A DNA stretch of 64,000 nt from JAHFUS01 sp035689115 (GCA_035689115.1 DASSMA010000014.1:5432-69431); one strand, 5' to 3'; counted from the stretch's first letter, positions 35,468 to 44,859 are shown. Notes: generated by a model from the letters alone, not told the origin. Numbers and translations: made by a program.

Positions 35468-36274
35468 GTGCCGGTCCCCGCCTCGATACCCAGCCCGCCG
35501 GGCAACGGCGTCGGGATCGGGCCGCTGCGGCTGCGGGCCTACGGCCTCGCCATCGCCGTCGGCGTGGTGGTGGCGGTCGAGATCACCAGGCGGCGCTTCG
35601 CCCGCCGGGGCGGCGACCCCGATGCGGTGACGGCCGTGGCCGTGTGGGCGGTGCCCGCCGGCCTGGTGGGCGCCCGGCTCTACCACGTGCTGACCGACTA
35701 CCGGCGCTTCGAGGGCCACTGGTGGCGGGTGCTGCAGGTCTGGAGGGGTGGCCTCGGCATCCCCGGTGGCCTGCTGTTCGGCGTGGTGACCGGCGTGCTG
35801 GTGGCCCGCCGCCGCGGCCTCGCCGTCGCCGACCTGCTCGACGCCGCGGCGCCGGCCATCCCGGTCGCGCAAGCCATCGGGCGGCTGGGGAACTGGTTCA
35901 ACCAGGAACTGTTCGGGCGCCCGAGCACCCTGCCCTGGGCCGTGCGCATCGACGCCGCCCACCGCCCGGCCGGGTTCGAGCACGTGGCCACCTACCACCC
36001 CACGTTCCTCTACGAGGCGCTGTGGAACCTGGCCCTCGCCGCCGCCCTGGTCCGGGTCGACGCCGGCGGCCGCCTGCGCCGGGGCCAGCTGTTCGTGCTC
36101 TACGTCGGCGGGTACGCCGCCGGCCGCCTGTGGGTTGAGGCCCTGCGCATCGACCCGGCCAGCAGGGTGCTCGGTCTGCGGGTGAACATCTGGGTGAGCG
36201 CTCTGGCCCTGGCCGGTGCCGCCGTCGTGTTCGCCGTACGGGCCCGCCGGCCGGCGGGTCAGGAGGGGGGATGA
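35468..36274 (+). CDS. lgt: Prolipoprotein diacylglyceryl transferase
   Basis: 268 residues from the GTG at 35468. Seven membrane segments. Key family motifs: IGPLRLRAYGLAIAVGVVVAV near the N-terminus, RLYHVLTDY, GGLGIPGGLLFGV, the signature GRLGNWFNQELFGRPSTLP (about 137-155), HPTFLYEALWNLALA and the C-terminal VEALRIDP. It moves diacylglycerol from phosphatidylglycerol to the lipobox cysteine of prolipoproteins, the first step of lipoprotein maturation. The length is close to the usual and without the long C-terminal extension known from mycobacteria. Divergent from recC, and overlaps the next convergent gene by 16 nt. Confidence 0.92.
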   Translation: MPVPASIPSPPGNGVGIGPLRLRAYGLAIAVGVVVAVEITRRRFARRGGDPDAVTAVAVWAVPAGLVGARLYHVLTDYRRFEGHWWRVLQVWRGGLGIPGGLLFGVVTGVLVARRRGLAVADLLDAAAPAIPVAQAIGRLGNWFNQELFGRPSTLPWAVRIDAAHRPAGFEHVATYHPTFLYEALWNLALAAALVRVDAGGRLRRGQLFVLYVGGYAAGRLWVEALRIDPASRVLGLRVNIWVSALALAGAAVVFAVRARRPAGQEGG

Positions 36275-37038
36275 AGTTCCTCGGCCAGCGCCCGGGTGGC
36301 CTCGTCGACCGCGGCCCGCAACTCGGCGACGGCCGCCGCCGACGGCGGGTCCTGCATCCGGGCGGCCACGTCGATCTCGTGGGCCAGGTGGGCGACCCGG
36401 AGGGCGCCGAAGAAGCCGGCTGATCCGGTGAGCTTGTGGGCGGCGGCCGAGATCTCGGCGCAGTCGCCGGCCGCCAGCGCGGCGTCCATGCGGGCCAGTT
36501 GCGTGTCGGTGTCTCGGAGGAACATGGCCAGCAACTGGTGGATGCTGCCGTCCCGGTCGATGCGGCGCAGCTCGTCCACCGTGTCGGGATCGATCACCGC
36601 GCCCGCCGTCCCGTGATCCGCCCGATGGTCGGGAACGGGCTCCTCGTGCCGGAGCAGGCCGGCGAGGGTGCGGGCGAGCGCGTCGCGGTCGATGGGCTTG
36701 CCGACGTGGGCGTCCATGCCGGCGGCCAGGGCCCGCTCGACGTCGGCCTGCTGCACCGACGCGGTGACGGCCACGATGGGGGTCCGCCGGCCGGCCGCCT
36801 CGAGCCGGCGGATCTCGGCGGCTGCCGCGTACCCGTCGACCACCGGCATCTCGCAGTCGAGCAGCACCACGTCGTAGCGCTCCCGGACGACCACCGTGAC
36901 CGCCGACGTGCCGTCGCCCACCGTGTCGACGGCGTACCCCATCCGCTCCAGGAGCAGGGCTGCCAGCCGGCGCGTGACGGGGTCGTCGTCGGCCACGAGC
37001 ACCTTGGCGCGGGGGGACTTGTCGATGGCGGGTTCCAT
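36259..37038 (-). CDS. Response regulator receiver plus HPt phosphotransfer protein
   Basis: 259 residues from the ATG at 37038 (MEPAIDKSPRAKVLVADDDP). REC domain with the acidic DDD pair, phospho-Asp61 in VVLLDCEMPVVDGY, Thr/Ser in VAVTASV and Lys in HVGKPIDRDAL. A linker of about 35 residues leads to an HPt domain with phospho-His201 in SAAAHKLTGSAGFFGALRVAHLAHEID. No output domain, so it passes phosphate on. It is nearly a copy of the last REC-HPt part of the hybrid kinase encoded divergently next door (37115-40117), so probably arose by an inverted duplication and works in the same relay. Confidence 0.85.
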   Translation of the reverse strand: MEPAIDKSPRAKVLVADDDPVTRRLAALLLERMGYAVDTVGDGTSAVTVVVRERYDVVLLDCEMPVVDGYAAAAEIRRLEAAGRRTPIVAVTASVQQADVERALAAGMDAHVGKPIDRDALARTLAGLLRHEEPVPDHRADHGTAGAVIDPDTVDELRRIDRDGSIHQLLAMFLRDTDTQLARMDAALAAGDCAEISAAAHKLTGSAGFFGALRVAHLAHEIDVAARMQDPPSAAAVAELRAAVDEATRALAEELHPPS

Positions 37039-37114
37039 GGACAGGCGCGACGCTAAACCGAAGTGAGGGGCCACCGCCTAACCTGATGGGAAACCAGGCA
37101 AGGGGGAAGGGAGA

Positions 37115-40100
37115 GTGGTGTCGGAACGCCCGCACGTGCTGGCCGACCTCACCCGGGCGTTCTCCGAGGCGGTCGACGACGAGCGGGCGCTGCTGGCTCT
37201 CGTCGCCGACCTGATCGGCCAGGCCACGGGCGACGCCTGCACCGTGCGGCTCCTCAGCGAGGACGGGTCGCGGTTGGAACCGGTGTCGGCGTACCACCCC
37301 GACCCCGAGGGCCTGAAGGCCCTCCGCGACGCCATGGCCAGGACCGACCGGCGGCCCGATATCGGCATCTGGGGACCGGTGATGAACGAGCGCCGGCCGG
37401 TGCGGTTCACGGTCACCGAGGAGGAGGCGCCGGCCTCGGCCTCGCCCGAGCAGGTGGCCTACCTCCGGGCGGCCAGGATTCCCGGCTTCGTCGCCGCCCC
37501 GCTGGTCGCGCGGGGCCGGGTCATCGGCGGGATCTCCCTCGTCCGCTACGGCGACGCTCCGCCGTTCACCGACGACGACGAGGCGTTCCTCGCCGACATG
37601 GCCGACCGGGCCGCCCTCGCCATCGACAACGCCCGGCTGCTCACCGCCGAACGGGCGGCGAGGACCGAGGCCGAGCAGGCCACGGCCGAGGCCCATGCGG
37701 CGCTGGCCCAGCGCGAGCGGGCGGAGCGGCTGCTCGAGGCGGCCGACCGCAGCCGGCTGCTGCTGGAGGCCACCGCCAACGGCATCTATGGCATCGATCA
37801 CGAGGGCCGGTGCACGTTCGTCAACCGGGTGGCGGCCGAGGCCCTCGGGTGGGAGCCGGCCGACCTGGAGGGCACGCTGGTCCACGACCTGGTGCACCAC
37901 CACGACGCCGAGGGCGTGCCGGTCCCCTGGGAGGAGTGCCCCGTCCACGTCACCATCGACGAGGGCAGGGAGACCCGCGTCGAGGGAGCGGCGTTCTGGC
38001 GGAAGGACGGCACGGTGTTCCCCGCCGAGATGGCCGCCCGTCCCGTCGTCGACGGCGGCACCGTCGTCGGGGCCGTGGTGTCGTTCACCGACATCACCGA
38101 GCGCATGCGGTGGGCGGCCGACATCGAGGCCGCCCGAGAGCAGGCGCTGGTACTGGCCCGGCTCAAGTCGGAGTTCCTGGCGACGATGAGCCACGAGATC
38201 CGCACGCCGATGAACGGTGTGATCGGCATGGCCGGCCTGCTGCTCGACACCGATCTCGACCCCGAGCAGCGGGAGTACGCCGAGACGGTGCGCAACTCGG
38301 CGCGCGCCCTGCTGGCGATCATCAACGACATCCTCGACTTCTCCAAGATCGAGGCCGGTCGCCTGGAGCTGGAGGAGGTCGACTTCGACCTGGGTGCAGC
38401 GGCCGAGGAAGTGGGCGAGCTGCTGGCCGAGGAGGCCCATGCCAAGGGCCTGGAGCTGGCGATGTTCGTCGACCCGGCCCTGCCGGCGGCCGTGCGTGGC
38501 GACCCCGGACGGCTGCGCCAGGTCCTCACCAACCTGGTGGGCAACGCCGTCAAGTTCACCGACGCCGGCGAGGTGGTGGTGGCCGCCCGCGTGGCCGAGA
38601 GCGGCGACGAGGTGGTCACCGTCCGCTTCGAGGTCCGCGACACCGGCATCGGCATCGCCGACGACCTCCAGGAGCACCTGTTCGACAGCTTCACCCAGGC
38701 CGACGCGTCCACCACCCGGCGCTTCGGCGGCACCGGGCTCGGCCTCGCCATCTCCCGCCGGCTGGTGGAGATGATGGGCGGCCGCATCGGCGTCGACAGT
38801 GAGCCCGGCCGGGGCAGCACGTTCTGGTTCACCGTACCGCTGGCGCGGGCGGCGCCGGCGCCGGCCCTCCGCCGGGGCAAGCTCAGCGGCACCCGCGTGC
38901 TGGTGGCCGACGACAGCGCGGTGAACCGCACGATCCTCGCCGCCCAGCTGGAGGCGTGGGGCATGGAGCCCACGCTCGTCGCCAGCGGGGCGGAGGCGGT
39001 GGCGGTGGCCCAGGCGGCGGCCGTGGGACACCCGTTCGAGGTCGTGGTCACCGACTTCCAGATGCCGGGGATGGACGGCATCGACCTGGCCGACGTGCTG
39101 AACGTCGCCCTCGAACCGGCCCCGCCGGTGATCGTGCTGTCGTCGGCCGGCGGCCGGGAGGTGGCCCGCGGCCGCGGGGGCGACAACTGCGCCGCCTTCC
39201 TCGTGAAGCCGGCCCGGCGGTCGCAGCTGTTCGACGCCATCGCCGTCGCCCTCGGTACCGCTCCCGAGCGCAACCGGCCCTCGCCCGGCCGGCCCGAGCC
39301 CGCCGTCCCCGAGGAGGCCCGGGGCCGGGGGATGCGGATCCTCGTGGCCGACGACAACCCGGTGAACCAGCGGCTGGCCGCCCTGCTGCTCGAGCGCATG
39401 GAGTACCGGGTCGACACGGTCGGCGACGGCGCCGAGGCGGTCACCGCCGTGTTCCGCGGCGGGTACGACGCGGTGGTGATGGACTGCGAGATGCCGGGCA
39501 TGGACGGCTACCAGGCGTCGGGGGAGATCCGCCGCCGGGAGGCCGGCTCCCGCCACATCCCGATCGTGGCCGTCACCGCCTCGGTGCTCCACACCGACGT
39601 GGAACGGGCGCTGGCCGCCGGCATGGACGCCCACGTCGGCAAGCCCATCGACCGCAACGAGCTGGCCCGCACCCTGGCCCGGCTGCTGCGCGACGTCGAC
39701 GGGCCCGGCGACGGCACCGCCGACCGGGCCCTGGCCGCCCAGGCCGAGGCGGCCGACGAGCGGGTGCTGGACTCCGTCACCGTCGACCAGCTGAAGCAGC
39801 TGGACGGCAACGGCGACATCCGCGAATTGCTCCAGATGTTCCTTCGCGACGCTCCGGCCCTCGTCGACCGCCTGGCCGTCGCCGCCGGCAGGGGCGACGC
39901 CGCCGAGGCGGCGGCCGCCTCCCACAAGCTCACCGGGTCGGCGGGGGCCTTCGGCGCCCTCCGGGTCGTGCACCTGGCACAGGACGTCGAGGCGGCGGCG
40001 CGCGACGGCGCGGTGCCGGGGCCGGCCATGGTCGCCGCCCTCCGCTCCGCCCTCGACGCCGCCATCAGGGCACTGGTGTCCCAGTTCGGGGACGCGCCCC

Positions 40101-40117
40101 CGCCGCCGCGTACGTAA
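37115..40117 (+). CDS. Hybrid sensor histidine kinase (GAF-PAS-HisKA-HATPase-REC-REC-HPt)
   Basis: 1000 residues, start GTG at 37115 (or 37118) behind AAGGGAG. GAF at about 10-170, coiled coil, PAS at about 205-335 (LEATANGIYGIDHEGRCTFVNR), HisKA with phospho-His360 in ATMSHEIRTPMNGVIGM, HATPase with N-box LTNLVGNAVKFTDAGE and RDTGIGIADDLQ, REC1 with Asp647 (VVTDFQMPGMDG), REC2 with Asp790 (VVMDCEMPGMDG) and a C-terminal HPt with His937 (SHKLTGSAGAFG). No membrane helix, so a cytosolic phosphorelay sensor of the BarA/TorS type. REC1 has an odd Ser in DDSAV, otherwise all phosphosites are present. The final output regulator is not next to it. Confidence 0.93.
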   Translation: MVSERPHVLADLTRAFSEAVDDERALLALVADLIGQATGDACTVRLLSEDGSRLEPVSAYHPDPEGLKALRDAMARTDRRPDIGIWGPVMNERRPVRFTVTEEEAPASASPEQVAYLRAARIPGFVAAPLVARGRVIGGISLVRYGDAPPFTDDDEAFLADMADRAALAIDNARLLTAERAARTEAEQATAEAHAALAQRERAERLLEAADRSRLLLEATANGIYGIDHEGRCTFVNRVAAEALGWEPADLEGTLVHDLVHHHDAEGVPVPWEECPVHVTIDEGRETRVEGAAFWRKDGTVFPAEMAARPVVDGGTVVGAVVSFTDITERMRWAADIEAAREQALVLARLKSEFLATMSHEIRTPMNGVIGMAGLLLDTDLDPEQREYAETVRNSARALLAIINDILDFSKIEAGRLELEEVDFDLGAAAEEVGELLAEEAHAKGLELAMFVDPALPAAVRGDPGRLRQVLTNLVGNAVKFTDAGEVVVAARVAESGDEVVTVRFEVRDTGIGIADDLQEHLFDSFTQADASTTRRFGGTGLGLAISRRLVEMMGGRIGVDSEPGRGSTFWFTVPLARAAPAPALRRGKLSGTRVLVADDSAVNRTILAAQLEAWGMEPTLVASGAEAVAVAQAAAVGHPFEVVVTDFQMPGMDGIDLADVLNVALEPAPPVIVLSSAGGREVARGRGGDNCAAFLVKPARRSQLFDAIAVALGTAPERNRPSPGRPEPAVPEEARGRGMRILVADDNPVNQRLAALLLERMEYRVDTVGDGAEAVTAVFRGGYDAVVMDCEMPGMDGYQASGEIRRREAGSRHIPIVAVTASVLHTDVERALAAGMDAHVGKPIDRNELARTLARLLRDVDGPGDGTADRALAAQAEAADERVLDSVTVDQLKQLDGNGDIRELLQMFLRDAPALVDRLAVAAGRGDAAEAAAASHKLTGSAGAFGALRVVHLAQDVEAAARDGAVPGPAMVAALRSALDAAIRALVSQFGDAPPPPRT

Positions 40118-40174
40118 GACTCGAACGGACGGCCGCGAAGTGCCATTCGACCATGGTGCGGCGAACCACGAGGG

Positions 40175-42427
40175 ATGACGATCGGGGCGGTGGAGACCAC
40201 ACGCCGCCCTCAGATGCTCGCGCTCGTCGCCGGTGGGCTGACGCTCCTCGCCCCCTTCGCCGGCCGGCTGCATGCGGCCGCCCTGGTTGCCGCCGGCCTG
40301 GTGGTGGCCCTGCTCCTGTGGCTGGCGCCGCACGCCGGCCCCCGGCGACGGGCCGGGTGGCAGCTGATCGTCGGCTCGGCGCTGCTCGTGTCGCTGACCG
40401 ACGTGTGGTTCCGGCTGGCCTTCAGCGGCAGGGACCCCGCCGTGCCGAGCCCGGCCGACGCCCTCTTCGTCGCCGGCTACGCCTGCCTGCTCGGCGGCGT
40501 CGTCCTCCTGTTCCACCAGCCGCAGCCGGACGAACCCCGCAGCGCCGTCCTCGACGGCGTCCTCCTGGGCCTGGCCGCCGCCGCCTTGGCCGAGGGCACG
40601 TTCCTCGGCCGCCTGGTGGGTGACCCCGGCGGCGGCCTCGCCGTTGCCGCCGTCTCGCGCTCGTACCTGGTCCTGGACCTGTGCCTGGCCGGCACGGTGG
40701 TGGCACTGGCCCGCACCGACCTGTGGCACGAGCGGCGGTGGCGGCTGCTCGCCCTCGCCACGACCGTGCTGATCGCCGCCGACCTCGGGTACCTGCGCCG
40801 GGTCGGCTCCGGGGACCTCGTGGGCGAGGCGTGGTACCACCCGCTCTACGTGGTCGTCGGCCTCGCCCTGGCCGCCGCCGTGTGGACGCCGCCGCCGGCC
40901 CCTCGCCACCGGCCGGTCGAGACCGCCCGCATGGTGTTCCTGCCGGGCGGTGTGGCGGCGGTGGCGGCCGTCGTCCTCGTCTTCGACCACGTCGACGCCC
41001 GCACCGACCTCGCGGTGGCCCTCGCCACGATCGCGCTCCTCGTGGTGGGCGTGCGGGCCGGGCTCACCGTGCACTACCTGCACCAGCTGGCCGACGCCCG
41101 GCGCCTGGCGCTGACCGACGACCTCACCGGCCTCCCCAACCGGCGGTGGTTCCTCGACCAGTTGGACCAGGCCGTCAAGGCCTCGCCGCCCGCGCCCTTC
41201 GCCCTCCTGCTGGTCGGGCTCGACCGCTTCAAGGACCTGAACGACACGCTCGGCCACCGCGTCGGGGACCAGGTGCTCCAGGACGCCGCCGCCCGGATCA
41301 CAGGGGTGCTGCACGGTGCCGACCGCCTGGCCCGCCTCGGCGGGGACGAGTTCGCCGCCATCGTGGCCGGCGACGAGCGGGCGGCTGACTCGGCCGCAGC
41401 CGCCGTGACTGCCGCCTTCGCCGAGCCGCTGGCGGCGGGCGACCTGGCGCTGCCGGTGGACGTGAGCGTCGGCGGGACCCACTGCTCCGACGGCTCGGCC
41501 GGCGTGGAGACCCTGCTCCGCCGGGCCGACGTCGCCCTCCACGAGGCCAAGCGGGCCGACGACCACCGGGCCATGTACCGCCGGGAGCAGGACCGGTTCT
41601 CCGTCGAGCGCCTGTCGCTGGGCGCTGAGCTGCGCGCCGCGATCAGGGACGGCGGGCTCACCGTCGTGTACCAGCCCATCGTCGACCTCCGGACGGGGCG
41701 CCCGCGTCGTGCCGAGGCGCTGGTGCGCTGGGAGCACCCCCGCCACGGGCTCCTGCTGCCCGGCGCCTTCCTCGACGTGGCCCAGCAGACGGGGTCGATG
41801 CGAGCGCTGACCGCCGTCGTGCTCGACGCCGCCCTGGAGCAGGCGGGGCAGTGGCGAGGCGGCGGGCTCGACCTGGCGGTGTGCGTGAACCTGCCGCCCA
41901 GCGCCCTCCTCGACGCCGGGCTGCCGGCGGCCGTCGGGGCCGCCCTGGAGCGGTCAGGCCTGCCGGCCGCCGCCCTCGGGCTGGAGCTCACCGAGAACGG
42001 CCTGCTGGAGGACCCGGACACGGCCCTCGGCATCCTTCGCTCGCTCCGGGACCTCGGTGTCCGTCTCGCGGTGGACGACTACGGCACCGGCTACGCCTCC
42101 CTGAGCTACCTGCGCGACCTGCCGGTGCACTCGCTCAAGATCGACCGCTCGTTCCTCGCCGGCATCGCCGACGAGGGCACGGCCGCCACCGCGCGGAACG
42201 GTGCCCTGGTCCGCTCCACGATCGGGCTGGCCCACGAGTTGGGCTTCGACGTCGTGGCCGAGGGCGTCGAGGACGCGAGGACCCTCGAACGGCTGCGGCA
42301 GTTCGGCGTCGACTCCGTCCAGGGCTACCTCGTGGGGCGACCGGCCAGCGGCGCGGCCGTCGCCGAGGTGTGGGGGGGCCGGGGCGGCCGGGACCGCGTC
42401 AGCCGGCGGGGCCGGGCCAGCCGGTAG
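40175..42427 (+). CDS. Membrane GGDEF-EAL protein (c-di-GMP turnover)
   Basis: 750 residues. Nine or so N-terminal membrane helices (to about 305) form a MASE-like sensor. The GGDEF domain (about 310-475) has an intact RLGGDEFAAIV active site near 387 and LTDDLTGLPNRRWF. The EAL domain (about 490-740) has AEALVRWEHP, LELTENGLLED, LAVDDYGTGYASLSYLRDLPVHSLKIDRSF and VVAEGVED, so all metal-binding residues appear present. It could make or break c-di-GMP; both domains look active. It follows the hybrid kinase by 57 nt on the same strand. Its 3' end overlaps the convergent ferric-reductase-like gene by 103 nt, an unusually long overlap. Confidence 0.9.
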   Translation: MTIGAVETTRRPQMLALVAGGLTLLAPFAGRLHAAALVAAGLVVALLLWLAPHAGPRRRAGWQLIVGSALLVSLTDVWFRLAFSGRDPAVPSPADALFVAGYACLLGGVVLLFHQPQPDEPRSAVLDGVLLGLAAAALAEGTFLGRLVGDPGGGLAVAAVSRSYLVLDLCLAGTVVALARTDLWHERRWRLLALATTVLIAADLGYLRRVGSGDLVGEAWYHPLYVVVGLALAAAVWTPPPAPRHRPVETARMVFLPGGVAAVAAVVLVFDHVDARTDLAVALATIALLVVGVRAGLTVHYLHQLADARRLALTDDLTGLPNRRWFLDQLDQAVKASPPAPFALLLVGLDRFKDLNDTLGHRVGDQVLQDAAARITGVLHGADRLARLGGDEFAAIVAGDERAADSAAAAVTAAFAEPLAAGDLALPVDVSVGGTHCSDGSAGVETLLRRADVALHEAKRADDHRAMYRREQDRFSVERLSLGAELRAAIRDGGLTVVYQPIVDLRTGRPRRAEALVRWEHPRHGLLLPGAFLDVAQQTGSMRALTAVVLDAALEQAGQWRGGGLDLAVCVNLPPSALLDAGLPAAVGAALERSGLPAAALGLELTENGLLEDPDTALGILRSLRDLGVRLAVDDYGTGYASLSYLRDLPVHSLKIDRSFLAGIADEGTAATARNGALVRSTIGLAHELGFDVVAEGVEDARTLERLRQFGVDSVQGYLVGRPASGAAVAEVWGGRGGRDRVSRRGRASR

Positions 42428-42927
42428 ACCACGAGCGACCCGACGATCCCCGACGCCAGCACCGCCGACCACCGGACGGCCGGGTTGCCGGCCTCGGACC
42501 CGGCGGTGAGGGCGTGGGCTCCGGCCAGCACGAACAGCCCGAAGCTGGCCCTGTGGACGGCCCGCCACAACCGCCGAGGCAGGTGGCGGACCAGCAGCGA
42601 CGACGCCTCGACGGCCAGCAGCACGTAGAAGGCGACGACGCCCCAGGCCACGGCGACCGGTCGCCACGACGACGTCAGCGGCACCAGGACCTGGCTCCAT
42701 CCGAAGTGGCTCCAGCTGTCGGCGACGAGGCCGCCGACATGGATGGCGGTGAAGACGACCGCCAGGGCGCCGAGGAAGCGGTGCAGGTCGAGCAGCCACG
42801 CCGGCCGGGGCTTGCCGTTCGCCACGCGCGTGGAGAGCAGGAGGCCCCAGATCACCGAGGCGGTGATCAGCCACCACGCGGTGAGGCCGCCGGCGCGGGC
42901 GACGTACCACCACAGCTTCTGGGGCAC
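42325..42927 (-). CDS. Ferric-reductase-like transmembrane protein
   Basis: 200 residues with five or so membrane helices. The pattern RAGGLTAWWLITASVIWGLLLSTR and LLDLHRFLGALAVVFTAIHVGGLV, then RRLWRAVHRASFGLFVLAGAHALTAGS, has pairs of His in two helices that would bind haem, as in the ferric reductase/YedZ-like families. It lacks the cytosolic FAD/NAD domain. Together with the preceding gene (5 nt away) it may shuttle electrons across the membrane. The 3' 103 nt overlap the convergent GGDEF-EAL gene, so the C-terminal Arg/Pro-rich tail is under coding constraint from both strands. Confidence 0.75.
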   Translation of the reverse strand: MPQKLWWYVARAGGLTAWWLITASVIWGLLLSTRVANGKPRPAWLLDLHRFLGALAVVFTAIHVGGLVADSWSHFGWSQVLVPLTSSWRPVAVAWGVVAFYVLLAVEASSLLVRHLPRRLWRAVHRASFGLFVLAGAHALTAGSEAGNPAVRWSAVLASGIVGSLVVYRLARPRRLTRSRPPRPPHTSATAAPLAGRPTR

Positions 42928-42932
42928 GCCCG

Positions 42933-43310
42933 TCAGCTCCCGCGCGACGTCGTGATCGGGACGCGGGGCACGTAGCCGCGGGAGGGTGCCAGCGGCGCCG
43001 TCGTGATCGGCGGAGCGGTGGGCGGCAGGGTGGGCGCGGTGGTTGCCGGTGTCCTCCTGGCCGGCGGGGCCGTCGTGTCAGGGGCCGGAGGAGGAGGCGG
43101 CGGGGCGGCGGTGGTGGGCGGCACGGGTGCCGGCAGGGCGGCGGGGGGCGCTGCCGGCGCGGGCGGGGCGGCGAGGGCTGCGGGGTGGTTCCCGCCCAGC
43201 GCCATGGCCGCCACCATGGCGCCTGTCCCGAGGGTGCTCAGGGCGGCGGTGGCGACGCGGGCGCGGGCGGCCGGGTGCCGGCGCATCGAGGCCCCTCGCC
43301 TGGTCCCCAT
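42933..43310 (-). CDS. Secreted Pro/Ala/Thr-rich protein
   Basis: 125 residues from the ATG at 43310, chosen because AGGAGGAG lies 7-10 nt upstream. It has a basic start, a hydrophobic segment (AALSTLGTGAMVAAMALGG) and then a long tail of Pro, Ala and Thr (runs such as PPPPPPAPDTTAPP), the look of an exported linker or wall-spanning protein. It is 5 nt upstream of the ferric-reductase-like gene on the same strand. No domain is recognised. Confidence 0.5.
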   Translation of the reverse strand: MGTRRGASMRRHPAARARVATAALSTLGTGAMVAAMALGGNHPAALAAPPAPAAPPAALPAPVPPTTAAPPPPPPAPDTTAPPARRTPATTAPTLPPTAPPITTAPLAPSRGYVPRVPITTSRGS

Positions 43311-43513
43311 GCCGCTCCTCCTCGTGCCACCGGCGGCGCGCCCCACTCCTGATGTTCTCGGCAGGAGAGCCCGGGCGCCGCACAAGACGCCGGCAAAGGT
43401 TCGGTTAGCGCCGGGCCAAGACCCGCGCGAGCCTTGGTGCCGGGGGCGATGAGTTCCTGGTTCCCCCGGCGTCTCACTGGCAGCCACGTCCCGAGCCCGA
43501 AAGGACGGTCCCG

Positions 43514-43996
43514 ATGCCGACGATCACCCCCTGCCTCTGGTACGACACCCAGGCCGAGGAGGCGGCCGAGTTCTACGTGTCCGTCTTCCCCAACTCGCGC
43601 ATCCTCGAGGTCGGGCACTACGGCGAGGCGGGGCCGGGCCCGGCCGGCACCGTGATGGCCGTCAAGTTCGAGCTCGACGGCCAGGAGTTCACCACTCTGA
43701 ACGGCGGCCCCCTGTTCACCTTCGACGAGGCCATCTCGTTCCAGATCGGCTGCGCCGACCAGGCCGAGGTCGACTACTACTGGAACGCCCTCACCGACGG
43801 CGGGGAGGAAGGGCCGTGCGGGTGGCTGAAGGACCGCTACGGGCTGTCGTGGCAGGTCGTGCCCGGCCGCCTCATCGAGCTGCTCGGCGACGAGGACCCG
43901 GACCGCTCGACCAGGGCCATGCGGGCCATGCTCGAGATGAAGAAGATCGACATCGCAGCCGTCGAGCGGGCGGCTCTCGCCGGCGCTGACGCCTGA
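43514..43996 (+). CDS. VOC-superfamily protein (PhnB/3-demethylubiquinone methyltransferase-like)
   Basis: 160 residues from the ATG at 43514 (GAAAGGACG upstream). Starts ITPCLWYDTQAEEAAEFYVSVFPNSRI and has GTVMAVKFELDGQEFTTLNGGP, ISFQIGCADQAEVDYYWNALTDGGEEGPCGWLKDRYGLSWQVVP, the full signature of the PhnB-like glyoxalase-fold family. These proteins are usually of unknown substrate. It lies 24 nt before the second glyoxalase-fold gene on the same strand. Confidence 0.85.
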   Translation: MPTITPCLWYDTQAEEAAEFYVSVFPNSRILEVGHYGEAGPGPAGTVMAVKFELDGQEFTTLNGGPLFTFDEAISFQIGCADQAEVDYYWNALTDGGEEGPCGWLKDRYGLSWQVVPGRLIELLGDEDPDRSTRAMRAMLEMKKIDIAAVERAALAGADA

Positions 43997-44020
43997 CCCA
44001 TCCACTCGCAAGGAGGAACC

Positions 44021-44812
44021 ATGCCCACCCGTGACACCCCGCCCCCCGGCGCTCCGTGCTGGGTCGACCTCATGTCGTCGGACCCCGCCAGGAGCAGCAC
44101 CTTCTACTGCGACCTGCTCGGCTGGACCGCCGACGAGCCCGACGAGGCGTTCGGCGGGTACTTCAGCTTCCGGCGGGACGGCGTGCTGGTGGCCGGCTGC
44201 ATGGCCGCCCAGCCGGGGAGCCCAGCCGACATGTGGTCGGTGTACCTCGCCACCGACGATGCCGCCAAGACGGTGGAGGCGGCCCAGGCCAACGGCGGCA
44301 AGGTCCTGGTCGAGCCCATGGCGGTCGGCGACCTCGGCACCATGGCCTACCTGGCCGATCCCTCGGGCGCAGCCATCGGGCTCTGGCAGCCGGGCACCCA
44401 CCCGGGCTTCACCGTGTACGCCGAGAACAACGCCCCGGCCTGGTTCGAACTGCACACCCGCCAGTTCGACCAGGCGGTGGCCTTCTACCGGGACGTGTTC
44501 CGCTGGGAGACCCACGCCATGAGCGACGCCCCCGAGTTCCGGTACACCATCCTCCAGCACGGGGAGGAGATGCTGGCCGGCGTGATGGACGCCACCGGCC
44601 ACCTGCCCGAGGGCGTCCCGGACCACTGGGCGGTGTACTTCGGGGTGGCCGACGCCGACGCCGCGGTGGCGAGGACGGTCGAGCTGGGCGGAAGCGTCCT
44701 GCGGCCGGCCGAGGACACGCCCTACGGGCGCATCGCCGTCGTCGCCGACGCCACGGGGGCGGGTTTCCGGCTGGTGGCGCCCAACGAGGCGATGCCGGCC
44801 CGGGAGGGCTGA
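44021..44812 (+). CDS. Two-domain VOC/glyoxalase-fold protein
   Basis: 263 residues from the ATG at 44021, with AGGAGG 5 nt upstream. Domain 1: PCWVDLMSSDPARSSTFYCDLLGWTADEP, then LGTMAYLADPSGAAIGLWQPG. Domain 2: AWFELHTRQFDQAVAFYRDVFRWETH, then PYGRIAVVADATGAGFRLV. Same layout as the mycobacterial CFP30B-type proteins, which bind metals or small ligands but have no confirmed reaction. Runs behind 43514-43996 as an operon. Confidence 0.85.
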   Translation: MPTRDTPPPGAPCWVDLMSSDPARSSTFYCDLLGWTADEPDEAFGGYFSFRRDGVLVAGCMAAQPGSPADMWSVYLATDDAAKTVEAAQANGGKVLVEPMAVGDLGTMAYLADPSGAAIGLWQPGTHPGFTVYAENNAPAWFELHTRQFDQAVAFYRDVFRWETHAMSDAPEFRYTILQHGEEMLAGVMDATGHLPEGVPDHWAVYFGVADADAAVARTVELGGSVLRPAEDTPYGRIAVVADATGAGFRLVAPNEAMPAREG

Positions 44813-44859
44813 CGGCGCGCCCCGGCCGGCCTCCCCGGCCGGGGGCTTCGCCTCTTCGT

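Noticed and set aside
35453..41746. A stop-free minus-strand frame of over 2000 codons across lgt, the kinase and the GGDEF-EAL gene
   Set aside because: All three plus-strand genes have complete conserved domains; the minus frame has only composition-driven Gly/Arg/Gln repeats.
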